Position numbers and translations under genes: made by a program. The notes below the pieces were generated by a model. The model was not told the DNA's origin. It was given only the letters and a program-made list of their open reading frames with translations, and made no database searches. This document shows positions 26,454-40,100 of a stretch of 64,000 nucleotides of DNA, in pieces. The stretch is from assembly GCF_003286085.1 (NCBI RefSeq), contig NW_020825289.1:9238001-9302000 (forward strand), in the 5' to 3' direction. Within the stretch, counting starts at the first letter, position 1. Each line of letters opens with the position of its first letter. The DNA is from Drosophila persimilis. Its lineage: Eukaryota; Arthropoda; Insecta; Diptera; Drosophilidae.

Positions 26454-26593
26454 TTACGAGATCTTCATGTACACACTCGTGTGGAATATCCGATAGCCGG
26501 TGGCAATGATTATCATAATCATATGCAGCTGCGATTGCATTGTCTTGGTGGAGCCGCCCACATGTCCGTGATACATGGCCGCCGGATTGTCGC
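26454..26593 (-). CDS. dpr13: dpr13 coding exon 7: hydrophobic C-terminal tail and stop
   Basis: 140 nt including TAA at 26456-26454; acceptor GCCACAG|GCGACA. It encodes GDNPAAMYHGHVGGSTKT, then a short hydrophobic run HMIMIIIATGY, ending in VYMKIS. GD-N-x-AA-M after Ig2 is a recurring Dpr motif. The hydrophobic run is about 10 residues, short for a standard transmembrane helix. Membrane attachment may be through a GPI anchor, but that is an inference. Confidence 0.93.
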
Positions 26594-29500
26594 CTGTGGC
26601 AGGAAGGAAACCGGGAAAAGAAGAGCAGAAAAGAAACCAAATGAAATGAAAGGAAATGAAAGAAAAGTGAGAATATAAAAATGAAATTTTTATAAAAATT
26701 TAATTAAAATCATGAAGGAGAGCACTCTTATACCCACACACGCGGGAATGTGTGCATACTCGTACTCGTATGTACAGAAATGTGTGCTCTCCCACACGCT
26801 CGCGGGCTTAACTAACAAAATGCTAATGAGCGACGTCGCTTCATCGCGCCAGAAACTTATAAATTATGACTGGCTCCTAACTATGTGGGTGGTCTTTGTT
26901 TGGCGTTGCTGCATATGTATCCATGTGTGTGGAAGTGTGTGTCTTGGTATGTTTATGGCCTGGCTTTAATGGCAGTTTGCCTGCCAAATGGCCGCTGTGT
27001 TGCCGTCGTCGTCGTCGTGTCGTGTGCGGGCATTTTTAATCCACATGCTTGCGGCCGTGTAATTTTCATAAATTACTTTTATTGTTTTCTCTGTTTTCAG
27101 TCGCGTGATATATGGACTGCAAATGAGCTGCAGGAAGCAGCTCTCCCATCGCAACACACACACACACACACACACACACGGACAGATACAAGCACAGATG
27201 GCAGTTCTTTGGTTTATTTCAAGTTTTAATTTCATTTGCGATGATAATTGAAATTTCCCTCAGGCAGACAGCCAAATGCAAATAAATATGACGCTATCGT
27301 CATACGTTGCCGACGTACTAATTGCATTTCCTGTTCCTGTTCCTTCTCTGGGTCAGGGTCCATCACTCACCTTTAAAGATATGCACCAGGACACTGGCCG
27401 GCTGCGTGTTGCTGGCCACGCAGGTGAAGTTGCCCGAGTGTTCGCGCCGTGTACGCTGTATGGTGAGATCGGATGATTGAAAGTCTGCAAGGGGAAAATG
27501 CAGCGCTGCAGGATAATGCGTGGACAGAATGGCAATTCCGCATGCCGCTTACCTGGCTCCGTTGACACGTTAATGCCCCGATCAATGTCGTAGTTAATCA
27601 TCCGGTTATCGTGATACCAGAATATGTACTCGGACGCCTCCGTGTTCTGCACCACGCGGCACTGCAGCCGCAGCGTGGAGCCCGGCGTTAGGTAACGTAT
27701 CGGGGGCCCAGAGATCTCGGCGCGCGCTTCTAACCGAATGGAAGGGCAAGAAAGCAGACGTTGAAATTCATTTGAAAGATAATCAGTGCACTCATAGTCA
27801 TGGAAAGGCTTCTAAGCTACATCCACGCTTACTTGGCCCTCATTTGGCTGCCTTGTTCCAGGCCTAAACATCCATTAACTCAGCCTGATCCTGTTCCAAG
27901 AATTTTCCCCAGCCCAAGCTCAAGCGAACTCTTAGTTCTTGTCTACCTCTGACAGTCCAAGGTCAAGTCGAGTCAGAGTCCAATTCTTTGCCTCTCCAAA
28001 CTGCTATCAATATCTTTCAGAGCCCCTGGAGCGGGCTCCAACTCCAGCATTTCATCCGTCCACAGTTGGCTCCAGAGTTGGTTCAAGCCAAATGAGGGCT
28101 GTCACATCAGTATCCATGTGTGCCAAAATGAGTGGAGCGGCTTTGTTTTTTGGGAAAGGACCTCGACCCAGCAGAAGGCCATTAGGCGCAGCACATTCAG
28201 AGTAAATTGTTTGTTAATTTCAGAATAATGTGCGTCAGTTAGCCAAGGACAGCGCGACGAGTTGAGAACTTGCTGAGTCGTTGCCATTTGGCCCGGATTT
28301 CCCCCTCCTGCGTCCCTCCACCGACCGTCTCTAGAAAGTCTCTCAACCCTCTCCATCCCTTCTTTCTGTCCACCTGTTCCACCGACCCCTGACATATGGA
28401 CATTTCTAATTTCAGGTCGAGCGCATCGAAAACGATGCGAAAATGTGGGAAAAACTAAAACTGCCTGAGATTTTCCACCAGAATTTGTTATTCCGCTCTG
28501 ACCAGCAGAACGGCAGCAGCAAAAGAAATTCAGTAAGGCGTGAAATTATCGAATACAGAAAACCAGAAGAGGAAAACCCAGATGAAACCCGAAGCCAAAT
28601 AGAGGCCTCTACTTACCGACGACACTCAGGTGCAGGAATATCGATGTGGGCGGATGAGTGGACACCTGGCACTCGTAGACGCCTGCATCACGTAGCTGCA
28701 CGAATTTGATTTGCAATGTCCAATCCTGCGGGCGAGAACAAACAGCGGGACAAACCAGGCAAAAAAAAAGTTAGTATTAAAAGCTTGGCCAATGGAAGTC
28801 AATTTGCTGCCATTGGGTCCGGCCCACTATTGCATAAATATTCTGCAATATTCTTGCCAGAATTTTTGTCACGTATCTCCGATTCGAGGCCGACAAGAAC
28901 CATAGCCAAAGTTCACAATGCAGCAAAATGTGAAAGCCAGAATGGTACCGGGACTGAGACCAGGACAGAGAACTGGACCGGGACCGGGACCGATTTGGTA
29001 TGCAGGTGGCGACGATCCGTTTCCGAACCCTGGTGATGCAATCAGGTTTTCATCTGTCTTCGGTCTTCATGCCCCAAATCCACGCTCCACCTCCAACGGC
29101 CATCAACCATGCAAATTACTCTGCAGAACTCACCTCGGAATGCTTCAAGTGCGTGGCACTGAAGCGCTCGTCGCTGCTATACGTTGTTAAGCCGACCGTA
29201 AGCAGATGATAATCCTTTTTGCGTATCCATGATACCTAGAAATGGAAGGAAGGAGAACGGCACGGGATTAGAAGAAGGGGTGATGCCGTTAGCCAAACAT
29301 AATGGACTCCCAGGGACGCTGCTCTGGGTTGGACGTTTTTTCTTGAATGCTAAACATATGCCCGGATCTGGTGCTGGGGCTGGGCCTGGCCCCGGGCCTG
29401 GGGTTGGATCTATTCTTGGGTGTCCCGCTCAAATGTTTGCCAATCCATCAAGCGGCGAGGACGATGGCGATGACAACAACTTGATGATGATGCAATTTTC

Positions 29501-31092
29501 AAATGGCGCAGATACAAAATGGATGGAAGGGCAGCAGCAAAGAAAAATCAAAAAGCAATTACGTGTAGGAATTACTACAACAGCAAATACAACAACAGCC
29601 CAGGATAGGACGACAATCAATATAATAACAGATTGATTGATCCTAGGTTCAAAGTTCGAATTGGCTACCTATCTGTAAATAGACAAACAAACAAACAAAT
29701 AAATGTAGGGGCGTTTGCTGGAGAGAAACCCCAATAAACCTTCTTCCCACTACCGTCTTGCTCCATCCTTCCCTGTTTGGGTGTGTAAGTGTGTCTGTGA
29801 ATGTGACTTTAGCCAATCTTAAATGACCATTAATCATTTCTTCTTTCCCACTTTACGCCACTTTTTTCCACTTTTCTGTTCATGATGGGAACCTCCAAAA
29901 AACACATCTATTAGCTGTCCATATGGGGTTACTGGCTGCTGCAGAAGATGATGCCTTGTAGGCGAGAGGCCCGGAGTCGAGTCCTACCTAAGCGCATGTA
30001 TCAATCAATTTTCAATTGATAAGAACCTTTATTTATTGGCCCACAAAAAGTAACGAAGTAAAAGGCAACTTTCTCCCAAATATTGACACACGCGAGCTCC
30101 CAAACTCAAAGATGAAGCTGAAGTTTCCACAAAGCGGGGAGCAGAACAGATGTAAAGGAGCAGCAGCCAACTCGAAATTAAGCTGAACGAGGAAATTGTT
30201 AAATCAGCTGCGTGTGCGTTTGCCTTTGCCAATAAAAAGGAATTACATTTGCCGTGCTTAAATGTTTAATGCGGCGTATACGCAATGTGGCGCAGCGGAA
30301 AATGGAGAGAAGCAGTCAGGGGAACAGTTCCAGTTCCCCATGCAGCTGACGGCTTAAAATATCATGCTTTCCAGACAGAGCTTTCAGTTTAGGAAATACT
30401 CATATATACGTTTATAGATTCTCGCAGTTTTTTTTGTTTCGAAACATATTTCAAACTGGCGGGCTATGGCTGCGATGGGGGAAATTTGCAATTGAATGGC
30501 AAAAAGAGCTGGAAGTCGTTTATTATCAAGATTTTGCTCGCATATGCTTATGAAATCTTCAGATATATGCTTGTACTTTTCTATATATCTATTCAATACA
30601 ATCTGTAACAGTAAAAATTCCGAGTGAGAGGCATAAATTGCGCATAAATTCCTTTTTGGCCCCGAAGCTCCTAGTCACCAGACGGCGACGACGACGACGG
30701 CGACGGCGACTCCCAGAAGCAGAAACACATCTATATCTATGTTTTTTTAGGATTTTTATGATATTTATGATGGCAAAAAGGACTGCGCAGAGAAGTGGGT
30801 CTGGGACTCGGACTGGTGCTGGAAGTGCTACGTGTCGGCAAATAAACCATGCAGCTAGCCAGCAGAAGAAACGAGGCAGACGGGGTACAAAAAAGGAAGA
30901 TTCGAGTGGAATGTGTGGATGGGAGCCAAGTGAAGCCATCAGCGCCAGCCGGAAATGTGGAGAGCAGAAATAAAATGTTGCGGCAATTAATCAAAAGCCT
31001 GCGAATTCCTTTCCCTTTTGGCAGAACTTTTTGTGCGGCTGCATACGTGTACGAGTAAGAGTGTATGAGTGTGGCGCATAAATCTCAGCTGC

Positions 31093-31123
<31 letters not shown>

Positions 31124-34100
31124 CCCGCGGCTGCTGTGGTGGCTGCGGCGACTCCTGGTTCTGTGGCGCTGCATCTGCGGCACGCAGATAATTGTTTACA
31201 TTTTACCTTTTCGAGCTTTATGTAAAATAAAAAGTGACGCTTTATTTATGGCCGAAAGCAACAGCACACACACCACAAATCACTTGTTAGCAAATTTATG
31301 GCAAATTTATGCTAACTACTTGTCCCCTTTGTACCACAGTGCCACAGCTCCACAGCTCCACAGCGGAGTAGCCCCTAGGTAGGCCATATATTCGACAAGA
31401 CGTCGCTCGCCCCCAGGGCCTGCCAATGCATTTATCGGAGAATCTCGATTCGTGACAGCCGCCCGCACTGACAGGCAGGGACCGGGACCCACCCGTCTGT
31501 CGGGTGCCGGGTAATTGCATGGCTTGGTGGCTAAATCTATTTCCCCCAGAAGTTTGAACTCACTTTACATTTTTGTACAGCCCCAGAGCTTCCGCACCCC
31601 TGTGTTTCACTCGGTCCGTGGCATAGGTACAACTTTTGATTGGCTTTTGTTCTGATGCATGTTGTTGCATGTTATTGACGCACATTTCTGTGTGCTTTAT
31701 GTTTCGCTGTCCAACCAATTTCTGTTCTGACACAATCCCAATGGCCAACAGAATTTTACGCCGGGCGAGAGGGAGGTGGTGCCGTGTGGTGCGTTGCGGT
31801 TTGGGCAAGCAGGGGGGAGGATGTAGAACTGTTGTAAAAAAGTACAAGCAACTTTTTCAATGTGCACAACTTTTTAACAAGCGATTTTAATAAAATTCTA
31901 TTTGGAAACTGCAGCGGCAGCCGCCATTTTGGTTGCAACTTCGTCCCCCACATAAAAAGCACACACACACACAAAATGGATAGTATAAAGCAACAGAGAG
32001 AGAGAGAGAAAAGAAGTCTGCTTTCTCTGATCCGTAGGGAGTGTTTATTCGAACGGAATGTTTGCACGAGGAAATCAATTTCGAAGGTTCCAGAGCAAAG
32101 GAATCAACTAAATTGAAGGCAATGAAGGTGCCGAATATATATAAGTATATCTGTATATCTGTACACTTTTACTAAACGGAAATTGCAGCCCTCAGATTAT
32201 GCCATCTGCCACATATAATTCTCAGCATTCGCAAAATGCAAGGGCATCACCGATTCGTTGCTCAAGAGCTTCACTAATATCTGACCCTTTTTTATAAACC
32301 ATTTCATGTGTATGTTTGCTTTTTTTAGGAAAACTTTTGGGTTACAGTTGAAGTGCAAATATGTAGCTATCCAGAAAAAAATTTTATTTATTTATTGTCA
32401 TGCTATTTGCCGGCCACTTCGGTATGAATAAACGGTTTCTTTTTGCATTTTAGTTGACAACTGTATTGTTCCTTGTCGAATAAATTGACTTCATTCCGTG
32501 GCGGGACTGATGGGCATGTGGTAAAGGGAATGTACAAATCGATGAGTACTTTCCCCTATTCCCATTCACTTGCAACCAATCAGTCATTCATCAATAATTG
32601 AGGGCAAATCAGACTTAAGTCGAGCTCAAAGCAGCGGAAATGCATTTTAAGTGCAATTACTGCATAATTGAACATCCAATGCAAAAAAAAACATATTTGC
32701 ACTTGGCGCTCCGCAAATTAGTGATTTCCCCGAGGTAGGGGATACGATGGATATAAGATAATTCAAATGAAATGACGAGTAATTGGGCAGAAGGGTTGGA
32801 TACCTGACTGTTTATCACTCTTGTGTGGGAGCTTGAGTTAATCTGCTAGTAATTAACATTTATTAGAGCGGAATGTTTAGCCGGAGGGGCAAATAAAACC
32901 TTTTGCTTTTACATAGCTGATGCAGAGCAAACGCGTGAATATTATGCATGAAGGAGTTGCATCCGAAAAGCCATCTAAGATATCCTGGTACTCCACTTTG
33001 CTCACTTTTTAAAGTATTTTTTCGATTTAAGAATGCGCACTTCAATTCTCTTATGGGGATTATGTCTTGTTTTCCCCCCAACTCTGAGCTTATCATTCAC
33101 ATGCTACGGAGCAGCCTACAGGGTATTAAAGCAGCAGGCAAACAATCAACGCTTTCTCGTTTAATACGATTCGCTTCCTCCGCATCGAAAATAAGTGGAA
33201 ATGAAAATTGCCATAGCTTACTTTTCAGCGGCTGTCAACTGCGTGAAAGGCGATTGTTTGCCTGCGGCATTTCCCCATTTAATGGCAGAGCACAGGGCCC
33301 AATTCAAGCATTATTCGTTAGCCAAACAATTGATGATTGCATAGCAATTAAAATAATTAAGAATATATGTACATGAGCATGGCAGCGACAGGGCTTGGGT
33401 TAAGGTCCTTTGAGGCTGTCACGGCATTGAACTTTTTCCTATGCTACACACTCACGCAAACCTACAGGCACTCCGTCCTCCTGCGGTTCAGTATAATTGT
33501 TTTAGGTTTGGGGTCTGACCCCGAAGAACCCTTTTGTCTTTCACTCACAAAAGTTTATAGAAATGATGGAGCCATTCTGTATGCTCAAGACACGGACGCT
33601 GGAGAAAGAAATCTGGGTCAAATAGTCGTATTCCCCTTTGTTCGGGACATTTGTTTTAATAAACATTGTGACAGGCAGCAACAGCAACAGCAGCTAGAGC
33701 TATCCGAGTGGGCAGTCCCGCCTTTGACTATGGAGCCTTCATCAAGCTGTCGACTGGAATGTCTTATTAGCTGGCAAACAAGTCCAGTGCCCCGACCTGT
33801 CCTCTCCTGCCCTGTACTGTCTATTGTCCTGCTTGCGTGTCTGTCCTGACGCGTCCCTCCTTCAACTGCCTTAATTACGGTTAAGTCTGCCGGCAACAAA
33901 GTGATAATGATTTGTATTCCTTCAAAAAGGTTTATGGCAATTTTCGTGCAACATTAACTTCTTGGAGCAGCACCCCCTAAGTGGCTGACACAGTGTGAGT
34001 ATTGCCCAGCCCCGTCCTGCCACGCTTCTCTAAGCTTATAATAAGCTTAAACTTGTGTCTGTTTTTGTGTCTCTGTCACTGTGGGTGTGGGTGTCATGGA

Positions 34101-37100
34101 CACACAGCTATTGTCATACCCTCAATGACATTTATAATTAAATTGGTTTCTCAAAATAGACAAATTGGCGCATACTACACACACATATGCCTGAGGTTGC
34201 TCTGCACTTGAAGCTCCCATTTAAAATATGCCCAAAATCGACTAATATTTGCCATTGAAAAATCATCGTCCCGTGAGCAAATACAATTTGGTTATTAGAT
34301 TTGAGTCTTGAGCTGTTACTCTTGGTGATTTCAAGAAGTTTGAAAAGCTAACATAATTTTGACCGATTCATTAACAAGAAAAAAAGAAGCAGTTGTTTTA
34401 GGAATAAAATTCAATTCGCACTAAAAATAATAAATTTTAATGCCAATTAAAAATCAAAGCCAGCCCGCAGACAGTACCAGCAACTCCAAGAGCCGTATAC
34501 CCCCCAAGAACTTGGTGGGTGTAATGAAGAGATCTACCATTTTGTGGCCATATTTTGTATATAGAACATACATTTTATTTGCTGTTGGTTCTAGTGGGCA
34601 CGAAGCAGCTGTACAAATAGCAACAGTCCCAGATTCAGATACAAAGATACAGACACATTAGAGCTTGAAGGTCATTGCAGCCATAACCGAGCCTGGCCGT
34701 AAAATATTTTATAATTTTTTATGTTGCTGGTACTTCAAGCAGGGACTGCGACTACAAAGAGCTCTACAGCTACAATACTGTTGTGCGGATGCATGAGTGC
34801 TGTGGCGTAGGAAGACTCGACGACTGTATTTGTTGAGGTCCTTGCTTTGTTTGCCTTCTTGTTGCTGGCTGGCAACTGGAACTCGAGTTCAAGCAGGAGC
34901 TTTAGCCCGCTCACACAGCAACATGGAGGCCAGGCCCTAAAAATAGGGAATGAAATACTCAGCTGAGAAGAGAGAGAGTTCAAATAAGCCGGAGAAATGG
35001 CATAAGAATACCAGTGTGTGTGCGAGTATTACTTTGTTCGCACAAAAATCTGGAAAGGCATGTGATTCATGTGCCACAAATCGCATGGGAAGGGAACACT
35101 TAAGCTGGAATTTCCAGCTGAAACTATGCAAAAATTATGATTGTGCAGAAAATATGGGTTTGTTTTGTTTTGATTAAGCGGAGCGGCTACTGTATCCTAT
35201 ATCCCGTAACCCGTATCCCATGCCAACCTTCATCAAAATTGTGGCTAAATTATTTGTTTGTTTTTTTTGTATGCCACACTCGAAGGACCAACTAAATGGC
35301 TTCTGTTCGGTTTTGGTTTTGGCTATGGCTCACTAGGGCGCTTCACATTTCCCCCTTTATCTGATCTTAAACTTTGCAAATTAAATATGCATATATAGAT
35401 GTGTTTGTCTCCGTACCGTACCGTACCGTACCGACCTTCTGCTGCTTAAATATTTGCGTAACCTTTTTTATCTAAACGACTGATCCGAGAGCCGATGGCT
35501 CAGGGAGGAGCCAGAAGAGCTACCCCGAAGCGTTAATTTTCATAAAATACCAATTTCGGTATTATTTTCTGGAAAATGTAGGAAAAATATACCAAGAGGA
35601 AACGTTTGCCAAAGCTTACCTTGGCCTCCCACTCTCTCGTTCTTTCGTTTTATAATTCTATTTTCTAATCTGCATTGGAGAACATTTTCTAGAAAATTAT
35701 AAATAAATTACGTTCTATCTGTGCAGACAAGAGAGTGTGCAGAGTGAGAAAAAGAGAGGGAGAGAGATGGACATTTTGCAAGTTTTTCGGCATTTAAGCT
35801 TTTGGAATTTTCCTTTGTCGAACGCCTAGGAGACGCCACGGCGTGCTGTGAGCACATTTAATTACTGCTACTTTTCTCTATGAAAATGTCCCAATGCGAG
35901 CAAGCGAGAGGCGAGTCTAGACATTAAAAACGACAATTTATCTAAAAAGTAATTAAGTGCTCAAGTCGTACAGACACACGGATGCACGGAAGCAGCATGG
36001 AAGAGCACAGGGAGCAGAGCAACAGGGCAATCATGGGAATCAGAGTCAGCAAAGGAAGCGGAAGGCAACTGGGAGGCAGGAGTCACAAGAGTGAGGTTTA
36101 AGGCCCAGAAGCACAGTGCGAGTGCAGTTCGTAGTCGAGCATATATGGAGAAAAGTATGCGGTACAGTGGGCTCTGAGCCAAAAAGGCAGTTTCGTCCAT
36201 GTCTCTTTCGAATTACCTGAATGTTGGGCTTTCTTTAACCCGAAAAAGAATGAAATTATACTCCTCTAGCATTCAGACATTGTAACTACATATTTTCACA
36301 GCTGATTTAAATTGTTAATTATTTAATTATTACATATACAACTGTGAAGAAGTACACACACCAATACACCAGATGGCCTGACGAGAAAACTCTTGAATGG
36401 GGCTCTCACTGTACCACATATATGTATGTATCTCTGGTCTGAGTGTGTGGCAGCAGTGTGCTGCTGATTTAGTTCAATTTATATGAGAAGAGCCAAGTGC
36501 AACTGGAGTAAGAGGGGTCCTTCCCTCTGGGTGATGGCTGACAGGACGAAGGACCCACGTATTTGCTTAGTTTATTTTAAATGCCGTTTAAGCTGATGCT
36601 CTGGGATAATACCCAAATGACATATTTTAATGTCCGCCCACTGCCACATAAGAGTGTCGTAATTCTTAATTTAAAACGCAAGCTCTCTTTCTCTCTTATA
36701 TGTGTTTGTGTAGAGGTGGGAGTTTTCGACGTTTGATTTATGCGTTTTAAATTTGCCAGTGAATTTCCATATATTCTCAAGCAGATATTTGTCTTCCAGT
36801 TGAACAAATAATTATTCATAAATAACCATCCAGAATACTATCCTTCGGGCTAAATATTTGACAGGAAATTTACCTCTGTGTTTGTTTTCCCCTCATAAAA
36901 GGCAACCACTGTAAAATTATGGCGCAACTGAAATGAAAGTTGCAGCAAAATGCCGAAACAAAGGCGCGCTCGAGGAAGCAATTCATTTATTTAATGTTTC
37001 CTGAATTTTATTGTCGCCTCACAGAAATTTACGACAGCGCCAGGAGGGGAAGAGGCTCGGGGGAAAGTTTAGAGTGCAGTGTTTGAGGAAAAAATTGGGC

Positions 37101-40100
37101 CTGATATACCCCCATCCCTTCATTTTCTCTAACAATTCATGAAGAAAACATTTTTACAAACAGATGCTCGAATCGGCAAAGGCAGAAATTTTGATTTCAA
37201 GTTCTACCGCCCTACAAAGGCAAGGGGAACAGTGAGGTTTTTAGAGTGGCAAAAAATGGAAATATGGAAATTATGCCCCATGCCGATGCCAGGGCTGGAG
37301 GTGTATTTCCTGTCCATTGAACTCGCCCTGTACACTGCATTCCCATAATGCCACGGACGTGTACTGAGCCTGGTTGAGATAGCATTGTGAATGCCAAAGT
37401 ACGAGTATGCATCTATATATTCTCTGGACTAATTATTTAATCTGGCAAATTAGGCGCCTTTGCTTTCTGAACTGTTCCGAATATTGCTCCAGTGCATTCG
37501 CTGAAACTCGGCCTCCGGCTTAAAGATGTATGCGAGTATTAGCATTTTGTAGACCTCTAGGACCGGCTAGAATATAATTTTCATAATACAAATTGGCAAC
37601 TTATTATGCAGGAGCCCCAAACACCCATACTCGTATTGTGGAAGCCTTAAGCTTTACCAGCCACACTTGAGCACGCAGTCGTGCAAAATGCCAACTGGCT
37701 ATGTACATATATACTCACAGTACAGTAGAGACAGCCTACAAGGGCTTAAGTGCTGATTGACTTCCGAACCGCACACTCGAAGGCCCAATTATGAAATCGT
37801 CAATTTAAACCAGACACACAGCAGATTCGCCAAACACTCAAACACCCGGGCACACACGAGGGTCAGGTTGGAGGAACTGACAAGGGAGAGATGAAGAAAG
37901 GGGACAGCATAATCGTGTCCAGCTCTTAAGGGTAGAAGGGAAAGCTGAGACGGCTGAGAGGTAGAATCAGGGGTCAGGGAAAGGCTTATACAAATACACG
38001 AGACGTGACGCACACCACAGCGTATGAGTAATAACTCTAGACAAGCGGAAAATTAATACCACTTGAGGCCTTGCCATGTCACTGCTTCAGTATGTCCTGC
38101 TGGACAGACGTCCACATATACTCCCAGGAGAAGGTGGAGGAGGAGACCTCCCAAAAGGTGTAATTTGTTGTCTGCTGCTGCTGCGTGTGTGTTTCGCCTG
38201 CTTAATGACCCACCAAGTCATGTTGCCCCAGGCAGACCCGAGTGTCCAATGAAATCTCTGTGTTTAGTGTCGAATTAGTTACGACGGAGGCTGAGAAGAG
38301 CACCACACCTCAGCCTTGATAAAGACGTATTTAATGAAATACCATCAAAGCAACTCCAGATCCAGAATTAAAGTAATAGGCATAGAACATCCGCTGACTC
38401 CCTATCTGACGTTCTGGTGACTCATTCATCTCCCATCAATTCACATTTATTGCGTTTCCGTTTCAATTAGCACAGAAAAGTCAAATGCTTCCGCGCCGAA
38501 AGGAGGCGCTAAATAAACTGGAATAAAAGTATCATCATCAACGGCATCTTCAACGTCGTTGTCATCTCCAGCACCAAAGACAAAGTCAAACAAGGCCGCA
38601 GCAGTGATGGATTCGTTTTTGATAAATTATTAAAGCAATACGTAGACGAGTATCAAGAACTCCAAAAGGTGGAAAGGTAGTATTTACTCACCACGCCTTC
38701 CCCAATGTGATGCACGGTGCAGGGCACGTGGGCGGTGGCGCCAATCTGCGTCGTCACAACCGTCGAGTTCTCAGTGCCGAAGTACATGGGAGAGCCGAAC
38801 ACACTTTCCACTCCATCGATGCCGTTCGTTGCTTCCAGATTGTTCTCAGCCGGCTCTGATCTGTGGCCGGCCATGGGAATTGGATAGGGCCCGGCCGTGT
38901 CTTTCGCCTGTATGCGGGAGTGCTGCTGTAGATGTTGCTGCGGATGCTGCTCGGGACTCGCATGTGGGCCCTGGCCCTGGCTCTGGTGCTTGTCATCGAT
39001 CAAGTTGGTCGAATCGAAGCTTGTTATGCTGCTCCCGCTTGCTCCCACGGGTCCCTGGGCATAGGGCTCCGGCACGGGCACAGGCTCGGGATCCGACTCC
39101 CCCTCATAGTCAGCTCGGGAGTATGATGGGTAGGGGGCCGTGAGGGCTGCGGCCGAGACCGGTGACATAATTAAATTTTGATTTATATGCCTCTGTGATG
39201 GCTGTGCGCTATGTCCACTTCTGGCAGCCGCCGCCGCGGCCGCCGTTGTGCTTTGCGGCGCCATTGTGGAAGCGGCTTCTGCTTCTGTTCCTGCCCCATC
39301 CATTGCGGTTGCGATTGCTGTATGGTCTGCGAAGGAGTCGGAAGAGGGAGAGTGACATTTTTAAAATGTGTTAATATATTCGTTGCCCGCTGGTGGCCAG
39401 GCGCCTGCCGCAACAGTTTGTCGGAGGGGCAAAACAATAACAGAAACAGCATGAAGTCAATTAATTTGGATTAACTGACAGCTCTGCGTATACGCAATAT
39501 TATTCCAAACATTTCCATTTGGAGAAGCTGGGCTAATTAAATCTCGTCCTTTGGTTTCATTTCTGGGAAATATTTTAGGTCTTTAGCAAACGAAACTCAA
39601 TGGAGAACGTATAGCAGTCTAAAAAAAGTGTCGATGGGGAGTCAAAGATGAAGGACTTGCTCTAAATGTTTCGAGGGGAAGTAGGCTAGAAAAACGGATT
39701 TACAGACCGAAAATAGGATTACGTTTTTATTCTTGTAATACCTAAGTATATTTCCCTACGAAAGCAAAACCAGGTGGCTTGTAAAATCTTAAACTGCACC
39801 CAAAAATATAGAGGCAAAAAATATGAAATGTTGATGATACATGGCTTCTAAAGAATTTATAACTACAAGATACTTAACGATGTTCTTTGAGCTAACAAAG
39901 AATAAAATTCAAGAAATTCCGCATGTTATCACCTCGAGGAATGGCATTCTTCTTCGCCTTTAATTTTAAATGGTTAAATGTAGCTCACTGCAACGACATT
40001 CATTCCGACTCTATTTCGTTATGGCTCTGGGAAACCATACACCCACACACCCACACACTCACACTCGAGGAGACAATTCCATCGACACAGCCCCAGAGGA

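Larger units (their letters stand above)
29236..38691 (-). other. dpr13: dpr13 intron 2 (9.5 kb)
   Basis: Interrupts the first Ig domain between Val231 and Val232. It holds a (CA)n run at 31092-31120, a CCGTA array at 35411-35433 and two medium-length plus-strand frames at 32948-33376 and 33367-33849, judged likely chance. No recognised gene. Confidence 0.8.
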
